A stretch of 64,000 nucleotides of DNA from JBCCQL01 sp039414355 (GCA_039414355.1 JBCDJN010000013.1:1-64000), one strand, 5' to 3'; positions 43,652-55,610 are shown, counted from the first letter of the stretch. Program-made: numbers and translations. The notes: generated from the letters alone by a model not told the origin.

Positions 43652-44872
43652 ATGATGAGACGCCTGAACTGCAAGGCGGCGATTGTGATTGCCGCCGTTA
43701 CCGGGGCTCTTGGCCAAGCCGGCGGGCAGCCCCTGAGAACGAATTACAGCTTCAGCCCGATCCAGGTCCCCGGCGCCGCGGACTCCGTTGCGTATGGCGT
43801 GAACGACCATGGCCTGGTGGTTGGCGAGTTCGGCAACGTCAGCTTCGCCGCACCCTTCGTCGTGGGCAACAAAGGCTTTGCCTACGACGGCCGTGAGTTC
43901 CGCACGATTGAGTTTCCGGGCTCCGTGTTCACGCGAGCGATTGGCGTCAACAACTCCGGGGAGATTGTCGGCGAGTACGTCCTGGCAGACGGGCTGGTGC
44001 GGGCGTTCCGCTTCGATGGCCAGAACTACGATTCGATTCAGCCGATCACAGGGTCGCAGGCGACCGCCTTTGACATCAACGATAACGGCGTGGTTGTTGG
44101 CGTGAACTCCGTCGACGGGTTTACGCCCACCGCCGGCTTCCTCCAACGCCCGGGCCAGCCGCCGGAGGTGTTCAGCGGTGGGCCGGCCGGGGACCGCTTC
44201 TACCAGGGGATCAACAACAACGAGCAAGTGGCGGGCTGGTCGTCAACGATGCTCTTGGCGATCGGCTTCGTGACGCCGGGCGATGTCAACCTGTTCTTCC
44301 CCGGCCGCGACACCACCGAGGCCACCGCCATCAACGACAACGGGATCGTCGCCGGTCGGCACGGCATTCTCGACTTCCTAGATCTTTCCATTGACTACTC
44401 GGGGTTCTTGTACGACCTCGCCGAGCCCGGTTCTTACACCGATGTCGCTCTGCCGGATGCGGGGTGCACGCAAAGCTGCGCCGCGTCGCTCGAGGGCCTC
44501 AACGACAGCCAGGCGATTGTCGGCTTCGTTGAAAACGCATCTGGCGGGTTGCAGGGCTTCTTGGGCAAGCTGCCCGACACGGCCGCCTCGGGCGACTACA
44601 ACGGCGATGGCCTGCGGGACGCTCAGGACTACGAGGTGTGGCGATCAACCTTCGGCGCCACGGGGCTCACGCTTGCCGCCGACGGCAACGGCGACCACGT
44701 CGTCGACGCCGCCGACTACACGATCTGGCGAGACAACCTGCCTGCCGCAGCCCACGGGAAAGCGGCCACAGCGCCCGAGCCGTCGCCGCTGATGATGCTC
44801 TCCCTGCTCGCATGGAAGTGCTTCGGCCGAACCGGTGGCGGAGTCCGGCGCCGTTTGGTGATTCACAGATAG
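43652..44872 (+). CDS. Exported HAF-repeat protein with dockerin-like repeat and PEP-CTERM tail
   Basis: ATG 43652 (MMRRLNCKAAIVIAAVTGAL, signal peptide ending GQAG) is chosen. A GTG at 43589 overlapping the lipoprotein stop also keeps the frame open but would put 21 residues before the signal peptide. The body has HAF-type extracellular repeats: GVNDHGLVVGEFGN, GVNNSGEIVGEY, DINDNGVVVGVNSVDG, GINNNEQVAGW and AINDNGIVAGRHG, each followed by a short hydrophobic/aromatic strand, suggesting a beta-propeller. Dockerin-like loops (GDYNGDGLRDAQDYEVWRS, GDHVVDAADYTIWRD) and a PEP-CTERM tail (APEPSPLMMLSLLAWKCFG) follow. It is probably the last gene of the sigma/kinase operon and may be its surface output. 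Confidence 0.82.
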   Translation: MMRRLNCKAAIVIAAVTGALGQAGGQPLRTNYSFSPIQVPGAADSVAYGVNDHGLVVGEFGNVSFAAPFVVGNKGFAYDGREFRTIEFPGSVFTRAIGVNNSGEIVGEYVLADGLVRAFRFDGQNYDSIQPITGSQATAFDINDNGVVVGVNSVDGFTPTAGFLQRPGQPPEVFSGGPAGDRFYQGINNNEQVAGWSSTMLLAIGFVTPGDVNLFFPGRDTTEATAINDNGIVAGRHGILDFLDLSIDYSGFLYDLAEPGSYTDVALPDAGCTQSCAASLEGLNDSQAIVGFVENASGGLQGFLGKLPDTAASGDYNGDGLRDAQDYEVWRSTFGATGLTLAADGNGDHVVDAADYTIWRDNLPAAAHGKAATAPEPSPLMMLSLLAWKCFGRTGGGVRRRLVIHR

Positions 44873-44976
44873 CGTCCGGCTTGTGACGCCGCGTTCCCGC
44901 CCCTCGCGGCCGGAAGCTTCGATTCGCCGTAAGTCGCAGCCTCGCATCCGTTTGGCATCGCCACGCTGAGCCGCAC

Positions 44977-47900
44977 ATGAAGCGTTCCCCACGAAGCCCT
45001 CGCGCCACACGCAGGGAGAAGCCCGCCACCCGCCGCTCCAGCCGGCGGCTGCAGTACGAGTCGCTGGAATCACGCCAGATGCTCTCGGCGGAGGACCTGT
45101 TCGCGCGCAACGACACGATCCAGACCGCGTTCGAACTGGGGCTCGTTTGGGAAGACAACCAGTTCGCCCTGCCGCCGCCAACGTTCCAGGCCACGTTCGA
45201 TTCGGCGGCCGATGTCGACTGGTTCCGCTTCACCACCACCGCGCCGGCGACGAGCTTCGGCGATCGGCTCGACAGCGTCGCCGTTGACGACTTCGGGTGG
45301 GCCACGACCGGACAACCGCTCGTGTACCGGCTTCATTATCGCAGCCTGATCGACGGCCAGGTCCGCCCGGTAGAGTCGGCACAGATTGTCGGTTTCCCCG
45401 AGGCACTGCCGGCGCAGACAACCTACTACTCGATCGCGAATGTCCCAGCGACCGAGTTCTTCATCGAGACGCGGCCGAACCCGCTCGCCAATCCGCTTGC
45501 CGTTTCGTACGGCATCCGCATCGACGCTCCCTCGGTGCAGGTGGACGGCTTCGAGTCCAACGAAACCTTCGCCACGGCGACGCCGCTGACCGCCCCGGGG
45601 CGGCGGCCCGCTGCAGGGGTTCAGCTACTACCCGGCGACCATCCACGCGACATCCGAACAAGACTTCTACCGCTTCGACCTGACGCGGCGTGGCGGCGAC
45701 GAGCACTTTGTGGCGATTGATCTGAATCACACGCAGCGGACCGACCTCCGGCTGGAGCTGTTTGACGGCGCCGGCCAGCTGGTTGGCGTCAGCTCCGGGC
45801 CGAGCAACCGCCACGAGATTAGCCTGGCCAACTTCCCGGCGGGGACGTACTTCGCCCGGGTTGTGGCGGAAGCCCCCGGTGTCACTAGCCCGCTCTACTG
45901 GCTCTCCGTGAACGCGCCGCAGCAGCTGGCCGCGGACTTGCTGGAGACCCTTAACGGGCCGGATAACAACACGCCGCAGAGGGCGGTCAATCTCGGCTCA
46001 CCCGGCGGGCTGGTGACGTTGGGGATCGACCCCGCCGCGGTGGTCGGCGATACGGCGCCGGCGGGGGACGCCCTCTCCATCCATCAACTGCCCGGCGGCT
46101 TTGCCGATGTCGACTACTTCCGCTTCGAGGTGACTTCAACGGGCGGCCCGGCCGACTTCGTGCAGATCGACTTCGACCACGACGAGGGCGACCTGGATCT
46201 GTTCCTGGAGACCTACAACCCGGTGCTCGGCTTCTCGTCGGTTGTTGCGGCGTCAAACGGTTTCGGAGACACCGAGGCGTTGTCGCTCGCGGGGCTCCCG
46301 CCGGGCGTTTACTACGCTTCGGTCCGGGGGGCGTATGGCGCGACGAACCCCAACTACCGCTTCTCGCTCGGTCTCGGCGCCGGGGCGTTGCCTATCGATG
46401 CCTACGACCGCGGCATCCGCAACGACTCCCGCAACACGGCCACCGACCTCGGCCCCCTCTCGGGCGCCCGAACCTTGCCGCAGCGGCTCTCGATCGACAA
46501 CGCCAGCGATGAGGATTGGTACCGCGTTGAGCTGACCGGCAGCGGCTCCGCCCGCGACGGCGTGCTGGTCGCCTTTGACGCCGACGCCGGCGACATCGAC
46601 GTTGAGCTGTACCGCGGCGACTCCGTCTCGCCCATCGACGCGTCGCGCTCGCTCTCCAGCCAGGAATTTGTCAGCTTCGATGACCTCGCGGCCGGGGAGT
46701 ACTTTGTCCGCGTCTTCGGCTACCAGGGCGCGACCAATGGGCAGTACGAACTCACGCTGCTCGGCCCGGGCGCCGACCGGTACGACGACGCCGGCGGCAA
46801 CAACAGCGCGGCGGCCGCGACCAACCTCGGCCGGCTGACTGGCGGCTACGACGAAACGCTGCTCTCCATCGACTCGGGCGACCAAGACTGGTTCCGCTTT
46901 GAGACAACCGCCGCCGCCGGCTCGGGGCAGGCGATCACCGTCGCCCACGACCGGCAAGAGGGCGCCCTCCGCCTGCAGCTCTACAACGACACCGGCACGC
47001 AGATGCTGGCCGAGGGTGTCGGCCTGACCGGCGTCGAGTCGATCGACCTTACGCGGCTCGACTTCGGCACGGGCCCGCACACCGCGCTGCCGGCCGGCAC
47101 GTACCTGGTGCGGATTGTTGGCGAAAGCACCCTGCAGACCGAAGTCTCCAGCTACACGCTGGCGATCGACGCCCCGGCTGAGAACGGCCGCGACCGCTTC
47201 GACCGCAACGGCTCGGCGAATAACAGTCGGGCCAGCGCGGTCAACTTGGCGGATACCGCGGTCGCCGGCGAGGGCGCCGACGGGCTGGTGGTCATCGCCA
47301 ATCGCCGCGACCCGCTCACCCTGCACGCCGGCGATGAGGACTGGTACCGCATCAACTTGAGCGGGGACGAGGGCGTCGATCACTTCGCGACGATCGCGTT
47401 TGATCACACGCAGGGCGACCTCGACTTCGAGCTCTACTACGAGAACGAGTCGACCCCGCGGCGCCGGTCGACCGGCGTCGCCAACTCGCACACGCTGGAC
47501 CTCTCGGGGCTGGGCGACGCCGGGGCCTATTACCTCCGTGTCGTCGGCTTCGTCGGCGCCAAGAACGCCTCGTACAACCTGCTAGTAAGCGACCCGCGGC
47601 CGGCGGAGGTCGACTGGCTCGACGCCGTGGCCCGCAACGATAGCCGAACGTCGGCAACCGATCTCGACACCAACGACGGGCTCATTACACCGACCAACCT
47701 GTCGCTGGAGGCGGGCGACGAAGACTGGTTCCGCGTCGAGTTCGCCCAGCCGCCGGTCAACGGACACTCGGTGTCCATCGCGTTCGATCACTTCTTGGGC
47801 GACCTGCAGCTGGAGCTCTACGCGGGCGGTCAGGCTCAGCCTGTCCGCGCGTCAACCACCGTGCAGGACCTTGAGAGCCTGCCGCTCAACGAACTCTCGG

Positions 47901-50900
47901 CGGGCGTTTACTTTGTGCGGGTCTTCGGCCGAGACGCCGCCACGACCAGCCCGAGCTACTCGCTGGTGATCGACGGCCCCGAGGGCAGCGGCGGCGACCG
48001 CGGCGAGCAGGGCGCCGGCAACAACACTGCGGCGGGCGCCTTCGACCTGCGAGCCGTCGAAGGGCTGAGGTCGTTCGACCCGTTCTCGATCCACGAGTCG
48101 GGTGACGACGACTGGTTTCGCTTTGAGCTGCTGGCCGACGCCGCGGCCGGCAACGGCGTCTCCATCGCCTTCGACTCAGCCGTCGGCGACCTCGACCTGC
48201 TGCTGTACGACGCCACGGACACAACGCTGCTCGGCTCGTCACAGACCGCGCAAGACGTCGAGGCAATCCGCTTCGAAGACCTCGCCTCACCGCTCACCGC
48301 CGGCGAGTACCGCCTGCTGGTCCGCGGCCACGAGGGGGCGACCAACCCGCGGTACGTGCTCTCCCTCGATGCCCCAGGCGACCGCCTTCTTCCAGATGTC
48401 TTTGAAGAGAACGATTCGTCGCAAGAGGGAACCAACCTCGGCACAGTCGAAGGGCTGCTCACGCTCCCCGGCTTGTCGATCGACGAGCCCGGAGACGTCG
48501 ACTTCTTCACCTTCGCCACTACCGGCGCCGGCAACGAGGGGCACAGCGTTGAGTTGCTGTTTGACCACGAGCAGGGCGACCTTGAGCTGGAAGTGACAAC
48601 GCCGCTGCTCGCCGGCCAAGACTTCACGTCGCAAACCGATGGCAACCGCGAGCGGGTGTCGCTGGACGGAGTGTCCGGCACGATCTTTAACGTGATCGTC
48701 CGCGGCGTCGGCGGCGCCACCAGCCCGGACTACACGCTGGTGCTCGACACCCCGATCCCGGTCGAGCCGGACTTCGTAGAAGGCCGCACTATTTTCGATC
48801 CAACGGTTGGGCAGGAAATCTACGACCTCCGCCGGATCGACGGAACGCTGAGCATCGGCGGCCTGTCGATCGACTCGCCCGGTGACCGGGATCACTACAT
48901 CTTCCGTCTGGAAGCCGACCCGGCGCCGGGCGACACGATCCGGGTCGACACCAGCCGGCACGACGGCCCGCTGACGCTGCGGCTGCGGTCGGGCAACAAC
49001 ACGCTGCTAGCCGAGGTGACGCAGACGACCGAGGACTTCATCGAGGTCCCGCTGGTTGGTGAGAGCTACACCGTGGGCGCCTTCGCCAACCACCGCATCG
49101 AAGTGCTGGCCGCCGAGCCGGGCGGGACGAATCCAGAGTACACGCTGACCATCAGCGGCCGTCCACCGCTGCTGGAGGATCGTTATGAGGGGAACGACTC
49201 GGTCGCTACGGCTTACGAGTTGGGCACACTCGAGACGGCTTCCCAACCTACGACTCGCATCAGTCCAGCCATCAGAGACTTCCTCGTAGGCTTCAACCAG
49301 ACCTTAGCGCCCGCGGCGCAAGATCAGAGATTCGTCAACGGGCTTACCGGCCTGGGCAACGCTCCCAATCCCGCTTTCAGCAATGTCGTTGGTCAGGTTC
49401 AGGACGGCCTTGTCGGGCTGATCGGTCGCACCTACGGCACCCGGCCGAGTCCGTTCGCCCCCGGGACGGAACTGCAAACGCTGCTCGCCGGGCAGGGAGC
49501 GACTTTCAACCCGTTTCTTCCAAACCAACCGATCTTTCCGCAGTCGCCTTCCCCGTTCGCGGGCGGTTTCCCTAACCCCTTCCTGGGGCAGGCCGGCTTG
49601 GCGCCGCGGCGGACTTCGTTCAGCCCCTTCCAGCAGCCACTGGGTTTCAACCCGACGCCACGCCCGCAGCAAACCTTCGCTTCCCCGGACGCCAGCAACG
49701 CGTTGAATCGACTCTTCACCAACACCGGCTTCGGCGGCGGTTTCGGCTCTTTCCCGACACAGCCGTCGTTCTCGCCCTTTAGTGGCAACTCAACCTTTGG
49801 GTTTGGGCTGCCTTTCAACAACAGCCTTGGGGCAAACCTCAACGGGTTTCTCAATCCGGGTAAAGCCTTCGGGCGATCGGCGAGCACGCTCACCCCGCTG
49901 GTTGTGGCGTCGGTGGGGTTGGGCGATCGGGACGTCTACCAATTCACGCTCGACAGCGACAGCAGCCCAGACGACTTCCTCAGCGTGGTGACTGACGCCA
50001 ACCGAGGCGCCCTGCGTATGCAACTGCTTGCCGACGACCCGGCGACCGGCGTTGCGGTGGTGGTCGGCTCGTCGGACGGCGGGTCGCCGATCGAGCGGGT
50101 CAGCCTCGCCGGCCTCGCCGCGGGGGACTACTACCTGGTGGTGGAGGGGCAGACGCCCGGCGTTACCAACCCGGACTACGCCCTCTTCGCCAGCGTCGCG
50201 GGCGGCGACACGTCGCTGGGTGACCTCGCCGAGTTCAACAACAACCGCCAGTCCGCCTTCGACCTGCGGACGATCGAAGACGACCGCGTGATCGCCGGCC
50301 TGTCGATCCACGAGTCGGGCGACGACGACTGGTTCCGCTTCGAGATCCCGGTCGGCGCCGTCGCTACGGCGACGCCCAACGTCGAGATTGACTTCGACCA
50401 CCGCCTGGGCGACCTCGACCTGGAGCTGTACGCCGCCGGGGGATCGGCGCCGCTGGCCGCTTCGCGGGGCAATGGCGACCGGGAAGAAGTCTCGCTGGCG
50501 GGGGCCGGGGGCGGGCTCATGCCGGCGGGCGAGTACTTTGTGCGGGTCTTCGGCTTCGACGGCGCCACCAGCCCCGAGTACAGCCTCGCGATCAGCGGCG
50601 TCCGCACCGACATCCTGCCGGACTTCACCGAGCCCAACAACACGCCGGATTCGGCCATGGTGCTCGAAGACTTCGGCCCGCAGAACCACCTGGGCGGGTT
50701 GACGCTCACCACCGGCGACGCGGACTACTTCCGGTTCACCGTGCCCGATGGGGTGACGCTCACTGACGCCCACAGCGTGGTGTTCGAGTTTGAGAACCCC
50801 ACCTACCGCAGCCTGATCTACGACCTCGCGGGCCGAACCGCCGGCGAGCACACCTTGGGGGTCTCTTTGCCGGCCGGCTCGCCGGAAACGCGGTACACGC

Positions 50901-53467
50901 TGCACCACACGCTGCCGCGCACCGCAGACCAGGCGGTGAACGACTGGACGGTCTTCGTCTACATGACCGCCAGCGACCTGGCGGAGTTTGCCTTCGAAGA
51001 CGTGAACGAGTTGGAGGAGGCGGCCGCCGCGTTGCCATCAGGGGTGAGCCTGGTTGTGCTGTGGGACCAGAGCCAGATCGGCACGCAGTACGCCACCGGC
51101 GGCGGCGCGCAGGCCGCGTGGGGAACCACCGGCCGGGCGGTGATCCGCCCGGACACCAACCCCGACGTGATCGCCACGCCGTTTGAGATCCTGCCGGAGC
51201 AGAACACGGGCGACCCCGAGACCGCCCTGGTGGACTTTGTCACCTGGGGCGCCGGCGTGGCGCCGGCGGAGAACTACGGCCTGGGCATGTGGAACCACGG
51301 CCAGGGCGTGGAGGGCTTCAACTTCGACAACGCCGACAACGCCCCCGCCGACGCCGCCACCGCCTCCGAGCTGGCGGCTGCGCTCGCAACGCTCGACGCG
51401 CAGGGCGTGCAGTTCGATCTGCTGGCGTTCGACTCGTGCAACATGGCGATGCTGGAGCTCACCGACGCCTTCGGCGACTACGCCGAGGTGATCGTCGCGT
51501 CGCAGGAGAATATCGCCGGCAGCGGGTTTACCTACGACACGATGTTCACGCCGCTGCTCGGCGCCGAAGCGGGCGCCGCCGACTTGGCAGCGGGCATCGT
51601 GGAGAGCTTCGAGGCGCGCTACGCCGGCGACAGCCTGGGCGCCGACACCCTTTCCGCCGTCACCGCTTCACCGTCGGTGCGGCAGTCGTTGGCGGCGTTC
51701 GCCTCGTCGGCCCTCAGCAACGCCTCGACCGCCCTGTTCGACGTGCTGCGGGACGCGCGGGACGCGGCGGCGAGCTTTATCGACCACCCCGAGTTCCGCG
51801 ACCTGGGGCAGTTCGCGTCCTTTGTCTCCACCGCTCCCGGCGTGCCGGCGGCGGTGGCGGGCGCCGCCGTTGCCCTCCGCAACGCCATCGACCAAAGCGT
51901 GGTCGCCAAGACCAGCGACGCCCGCGACACGAGTGGCGTCTCCATCTACCTGCCGGCTCACGGCCAGACGCTCCGCCCGGAGTACACTGCCGAGTTCTCG
52001 TCGTTCCTGGCGTCAACCAGTTGGCTCAACTTCTTGCAAGAGTTCACCGGCGGCGCGACGCAGCGGCCGAGTTCGCTCGAAGCCGACTGGGCTGAATCAA
52101 ACGACCACTTCGCCCGCGCCCACAACCTCCGCACACTGCGCGGCGAGGGCAACCGTTTCGCGGGGCTGAGCTTGCACACCCGATCGGACCGCGATTGGTT
52201 TCGGTTTGACACCGCAGCAACCGGCGTCTCCGGCGACGCGGTTACCGTTCAACGCGATCGCGCGGCCGGCGCCTGGACACTCGAACTCTATGACGCGAAC
52301 CGGCAACGCGTGAGCGGCAGGACCTCCTCTGCGGACTCGCTCACGATCTCGCTCGCCCGGCTGCCGAAGGGCGAGTACTGGGCGCGGGTCGCAGGCCCCA
52401 GCGAACTGACGCCCCGCTACACACTCGCCGTCGACGCTCCCAGCGGCGCCGCGGCGGGCGATTGGGCCGGCGCCAATCGCTCACCGAAGAAGGCTTTCGA
52501 ACTCGGTGTTGTGGCGCGTCGGTCAGTCTTCTCTGGCCTAGCTGCCGATGGCGTCGGAGATTGGTTCTCGTTCCAGACCCCACGCAACCAGCAGCCCAAC
52601 GCGGCAGCGGTGGGGGTGATTGTCATTCGCTCCATAACCGGTGAACCACTCTCGGCAACCCTCGGGTCCGCCGGCGGAGCGGCCACCGCCTACGGCCCCG
52701 ACACAACGCTCCGGCTCTTCTACGACAGCCAGACCGCGCTGCGCTACGAGCTGAGCGTCGCCGCGGCAGGCGGCGCCACGGACTATGTGCTGGAGTTCGA
52801 GCCTTCGCCGACCGGCAACCCCCTGCCGGGCGACTACGACGGCAGCGGCGAGGTAACGGCGAGCGACTACGCGGTCTGGAAGGCGAGCTTTGGCCAGGCG
52901 GGCGTGGGCTTGGCGGCCGATGGCAATCAGGACGGGAAGGTCGACGCGGCGGACTTCACGGTGTGGCGAGACAACCTGGGCGCTTCGGCGACCGTGATCA
53001 GCGCATTGCAGCAGCCGTCTCCCGCCACCGGCTCATCCGCTGCTTCGGGGCTGTCCTCCCCCGCTTCCGACCCGAGCACCACGCATCGAGTTGAATCGAT
53101 TCTCGTGACGCATACCAAACGTGTCGCCGAATCCTCCGCGCCCGCAAGTAGCCGTTTCGATGCGGCAATCGCTCCTTCATTGATCGCTCCAGTGTCTCTT
53201 GTCCCGGTGAACCTTGTTCCAGCGGACCTCGTGAGCGGCGATCGTTCCGTTGACGCCAAGATCGTCTACGCCAAGAGCCCGGCTACGAACGACCTCCTGC
53301 TGTTGGAGCAGAGCCACGATGTCGCATTGACTGAAGTGTCGGTGCCGATCCGCGGCCTGGCGGGGACTGCCGAACGGGACTCCGAGGAGCCGGTGAACGA
53401 AGCGACCGACTCGTTCTTCGACACGTTGGGCCGGGCGTCGGACGACTTGCTTACCGAGTTGCTGTAG
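44977..53467 (+). CDS. Giant exported protein with ~15 PPC-type domains and a clostripain-like (C11) protease domain; one frameshift
   Basis: The gene reads from ATG 44977 with a basic leader and the LEPR-like export motif YESLESRQMLSAED. The first frame derails near 45597-45602, at a GGGG/GGCGG stretch, and ends at 45720. The correct sequence continues in the other frame (GFSYYPATIHATSEQDFYRF), giving ~2830 residues in all. About 15 repeats carry DxDWFRFE ... AFDHxxGDLDLELY ... GxYFVRVFGxxGATxPxYSL, the prepeptidase C-terminal (PPC) pattern. At ~50930-52030 lies a clostripain-family domain with DWTVFVYMTASDLAEFAFED, catalytic His in GMWNHGQGVEG and Cys in FDSCNMAMLE. A dockerin-like pair (GDYDGSGEVTASDYAVWK, DGKVDAADFTVWRD) and a ~190-residue tail close it. 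It is probably a surface protease or matrix protein. Confidence 0.82.
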
Positions 53468-53670
53468 ACCCGCTCGCTCGAGCATTCAAACTAGCGGGGG
53501 CTGGGGACCTCCATCCCTTCGTCCTACCACAGGCGTTCGCCCCGCTTGTGATTGACCCGCCCGCTGCGGCGACGAAGCGCCTCGGTGATGCTCAGGCCCA
53601 CCGCCCCCGAGACGACCCGGCCGGCTTATTTCTGTCTACGTCCCCAGCAACCCAACCGGCCGCGATGCTG

Positions 53671-54003
53671 TTAACCGAGGCGCCGGCCACCTACCGAGTG
53701 CAGTTGTCGATGACAGGGCGCACAGACAACTAGAGGGTTGTCTCTCCGGTGAGGATTTGGCTTGTTCTTGAGTCGGTACTGAGGCCTGCTCTCGAGGTGG
53801 TGAGCCGTCGCGAGCAGTCCTCGCCGCTCCTGGCTAGACCCGTCAGACCAAACGACATGCCCATTGGCCTCGATACGCAGAACCAGGAAACCTCGGCTCT
53901 TGAGCAATCGCATATCGTGCACCCTTGCGCCGCAGACGCGGCAGAATGGATGCTCCGCTGTGAGCTGCGTGCAGACGCGGTTCCGCCGTCGGGGCTTGCC
54001 GTT
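53671..54003 (-). pseudogene. HNH-endonuclease fragment downstream of an in-frame amber codon
   Basis: The minus strand reads PFCRVCGARVHD, then LLATAHHLESRPQYRLKNKP and NPLVVCAPCHRQLHSVGG. This is a treble-clef HNH nuclease pattern with two CxxC zinc pairs, the His-His pair and the Asn. The only in-frame ATG lies after the first CxxC, and no GTG or TTG occurs between the amber codon at 54004-54006 and that CxxC. The upstream frame (54004-54456) is in the same phase, so the stop may have cut one gene in two. Probably a dead mobile-element gene. Bases 53468-53670 show nothing. Confidence 0.5.
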
Positions 54004-54456
54004 CTAGTGAGTCGCGTAACGTTCCTCCACTTGTTTCCGGCGTGTGAGCCAACCCGCCGCTGTGCTGTTGCGCCTCGGGCACAAGCGAAACGCGTTGCTG
54101 CAATCTGAGATGCCAACCAGCACCCGCGCACGGCTGGCCAACCCGTGACTCCACCTGAGCTGTCCCATGCGTTGGAGGTAGGTCGCGATTGCCTCTGGTT
54201 CGTGGGTCATCCGAAGCCAGAAGAGCATCAGCAGAGCGTCAAGCGCGGCCGGTGAGCGGAACGGCGGGGCGCCGACGATTGCAAGGCACAACAGGGCGAC
54301 GGTATTGGAGGCAATTAACTCCCTGACCCGGGCCACTCGATGGCCGTATTGGGCTACCAGGTGCGCGTGAACGAAGACGTCGACCACCGCCGGGACGCTC
54401 CTCAACAACCAAGCGGTTCCGACCAGACTAAAGACTAACCGGCTCACGAACAGCAA
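54004..54456 (-). CDS. Hypothetical protein, possibly the N-terminal part of the HNH gene
   Basis: This is a 150-residue frame with two hydrophobic segments (VFSLVGTAWLLRSVPAVVDV, SNTVALLCLAIVGAPPF) and a basic C-terminal end (GWLTRRKQVEERYATH). It resembles no family known to me. It ends at an amber codon directly in frame with the HNH fragment downstream. It lies head-to-head with the PcfJ-like gene, with about 20 bp between them. It may be a pseudogene. Confidence 0.3.
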   Translation of the reverse strand: MLFVSRLVFSLVGTAWLLRSVPAVVDVFVHAHLVAQYGHRVARVRELIASNTVALLCLAIVGAPPFRSPAALDALLMLFWLRMTHEPEAIATYLQRMGQLRWSHGLASRARVLVGISDCSNAFRLCPRRNSTAAGWLTRRKQVEERYATH

Positions 54457-54476
54457 AAGGAAGACACGGGGAAGGC

Positions 54477-55610
54477 GTGGCCTTCCCCTCTCAGATCAAT
54501 CGGCGAGCGATGGAGCAAGCCAAGCAGATCTGGAACCGATCCAAAGCCGAGGCGTCGAAGCGGTTGCTGACGCTGCAGCGGGTCGTGAAGCGAATGGGCA
54601 GGGCCAGGCGGGATGGGCTGCTCTCGCACCCCGAGTTGTACGAGGGCCACCTCGCCAAAGACATCGTGTCGATCCCCGGCGCCGCCGCGATGGTGGGCGT
54701 CGTTGAGTACGTCATCGAGGAGTGCCGCCCGTGGCGCCCCTACGACGTCCACAACGACGACGAACGGGGGGATTCTCTCTTGGGCGAGTACCAAGGGCAG
54801 CGCTGGGTCAAATCCTTGCCCCCGTCGCATGCGCCAGCGCTCGCGGCCGTCGAGGGCTGGCGCGGGCTGTGCGCGCCGGACGCGGACTACCCGACGCCCG
54901 GGACGCCTTACCGAAGCCTGTCGAGGACGCTCGCCCGCCTCCCGACCGGGCTGCCCTCGTCCCTGGTCGCCGGGCTGAGGTCGGTGCGTCTGGAGCGGCC
55001 GCTGACGAGCAGGCTCTCGATCGCCGCCGTTTCGGCGATGGCCGACCCCGATGTCCTGGAGGGCTGCGCCTCGGTTGGACAAGGCCAGCGGGCCGCCGTC
55101 GGCAAGCTTATGCACGCGACGGATGAGCAGCCGGCCGACCTGGTCGCCGGCGTGGCGCCGCTCGTCGTCCACCCGCTCTCCGCCCGCCGGGCGCTCGACC
55201 TGAAGCACGCTCTCGGCGTCGTTGCCGCTGCCGCGATCGACCATTGCGGACCACTCAGAACCCTTGTTCGCAAGAGCGGGTTCCGAGGCCCGGAGCCAAG
55301 CCCACCGGTTCCGCCGCGCTGCTATCCCGGCGTCCGTCTGCTTCGCACGGCGACGGAGATCGTCGAGGAAGGCCGAGAGATGCGTCACTGCTCCGCTTCG
55401 TACATGCAGCTGATTCTCAGCGGCCAAACACATATCCTGTCGGTCTCCTACAAGGGGCGGCGGGCGACGGTCGAGGTCAACGCGGAAGGTCGTTTGGTCC
55501 AAGCACGAGGCCCTGCAAACTCCAGAAAAGCGGGTTCGCGTCGGGGCGAAGGAATTGGCGCCGCCTGGGCCGAGCGGCTGCGTGCGAGTCGCACACGCAG
55601 GGCTTGTTGA
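54477..55610 (+). CDS. PcfJ-like protein (conjugative/mobile element associated)
   Basis: This 377-residue protein starts at GTG 54477; ATG 54510 is an alternative. Its C-terminal ~110 residues match the PcfJ domain found on conjugative plasmids and mobile elements: LLRTATEIVEEGREMRHCSA, SYMQLILSGQTHILSVSYKG and RRATVEVNAEGRLVQARGPA-N, with the conserved CxxxY and Q..G..N positions. The N-terminal ~250 residues are helical and not recognised. Its presence beside an HNH fragment and a tRNA-His 3' half suggests a degraded integrative element. PcfJ function itself is poorly understood. Confidence 0.75.
   Translation: MAFPSQINRRAMEQAKQIWNRSKAEASKRLLTLQRVVKRMGRARRDGLLSHPELYEGHLAKDIVSIPGAAAMVGVVEYVIEECRPWRPYDVHNDDERGDSLLGEYQGQRWVKSLPPSHAPALAAVEGWRGLCAPDADYPTPGTPYRSLSRTLARLPTGLPSSLVAGLRSVRLERPLTSRLSIAAVSAMADPDVLEGCASVGQGQRAAVGKLMHATDEQPADLVAGVAPLVVHPLSARRALDLKHALGVVAAAAIDHCGPLRTLVRKSGFRGPEPSPPVPPRCYPGVRLLRTATEIVEEGREMRHCSASYMQLILSGQTHILSVSYKGRRATVEVNAEGRLVQARGPANSRKAGSRRGEGIGAAWAERLRASRTRRAC

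Noticed and set aside
46253..50908. Several 200-400 codon minus-strand frames opposite the giant protein
   Set aside because: They repeat with the PPC repeats of the plus strand and are antisense echoes.
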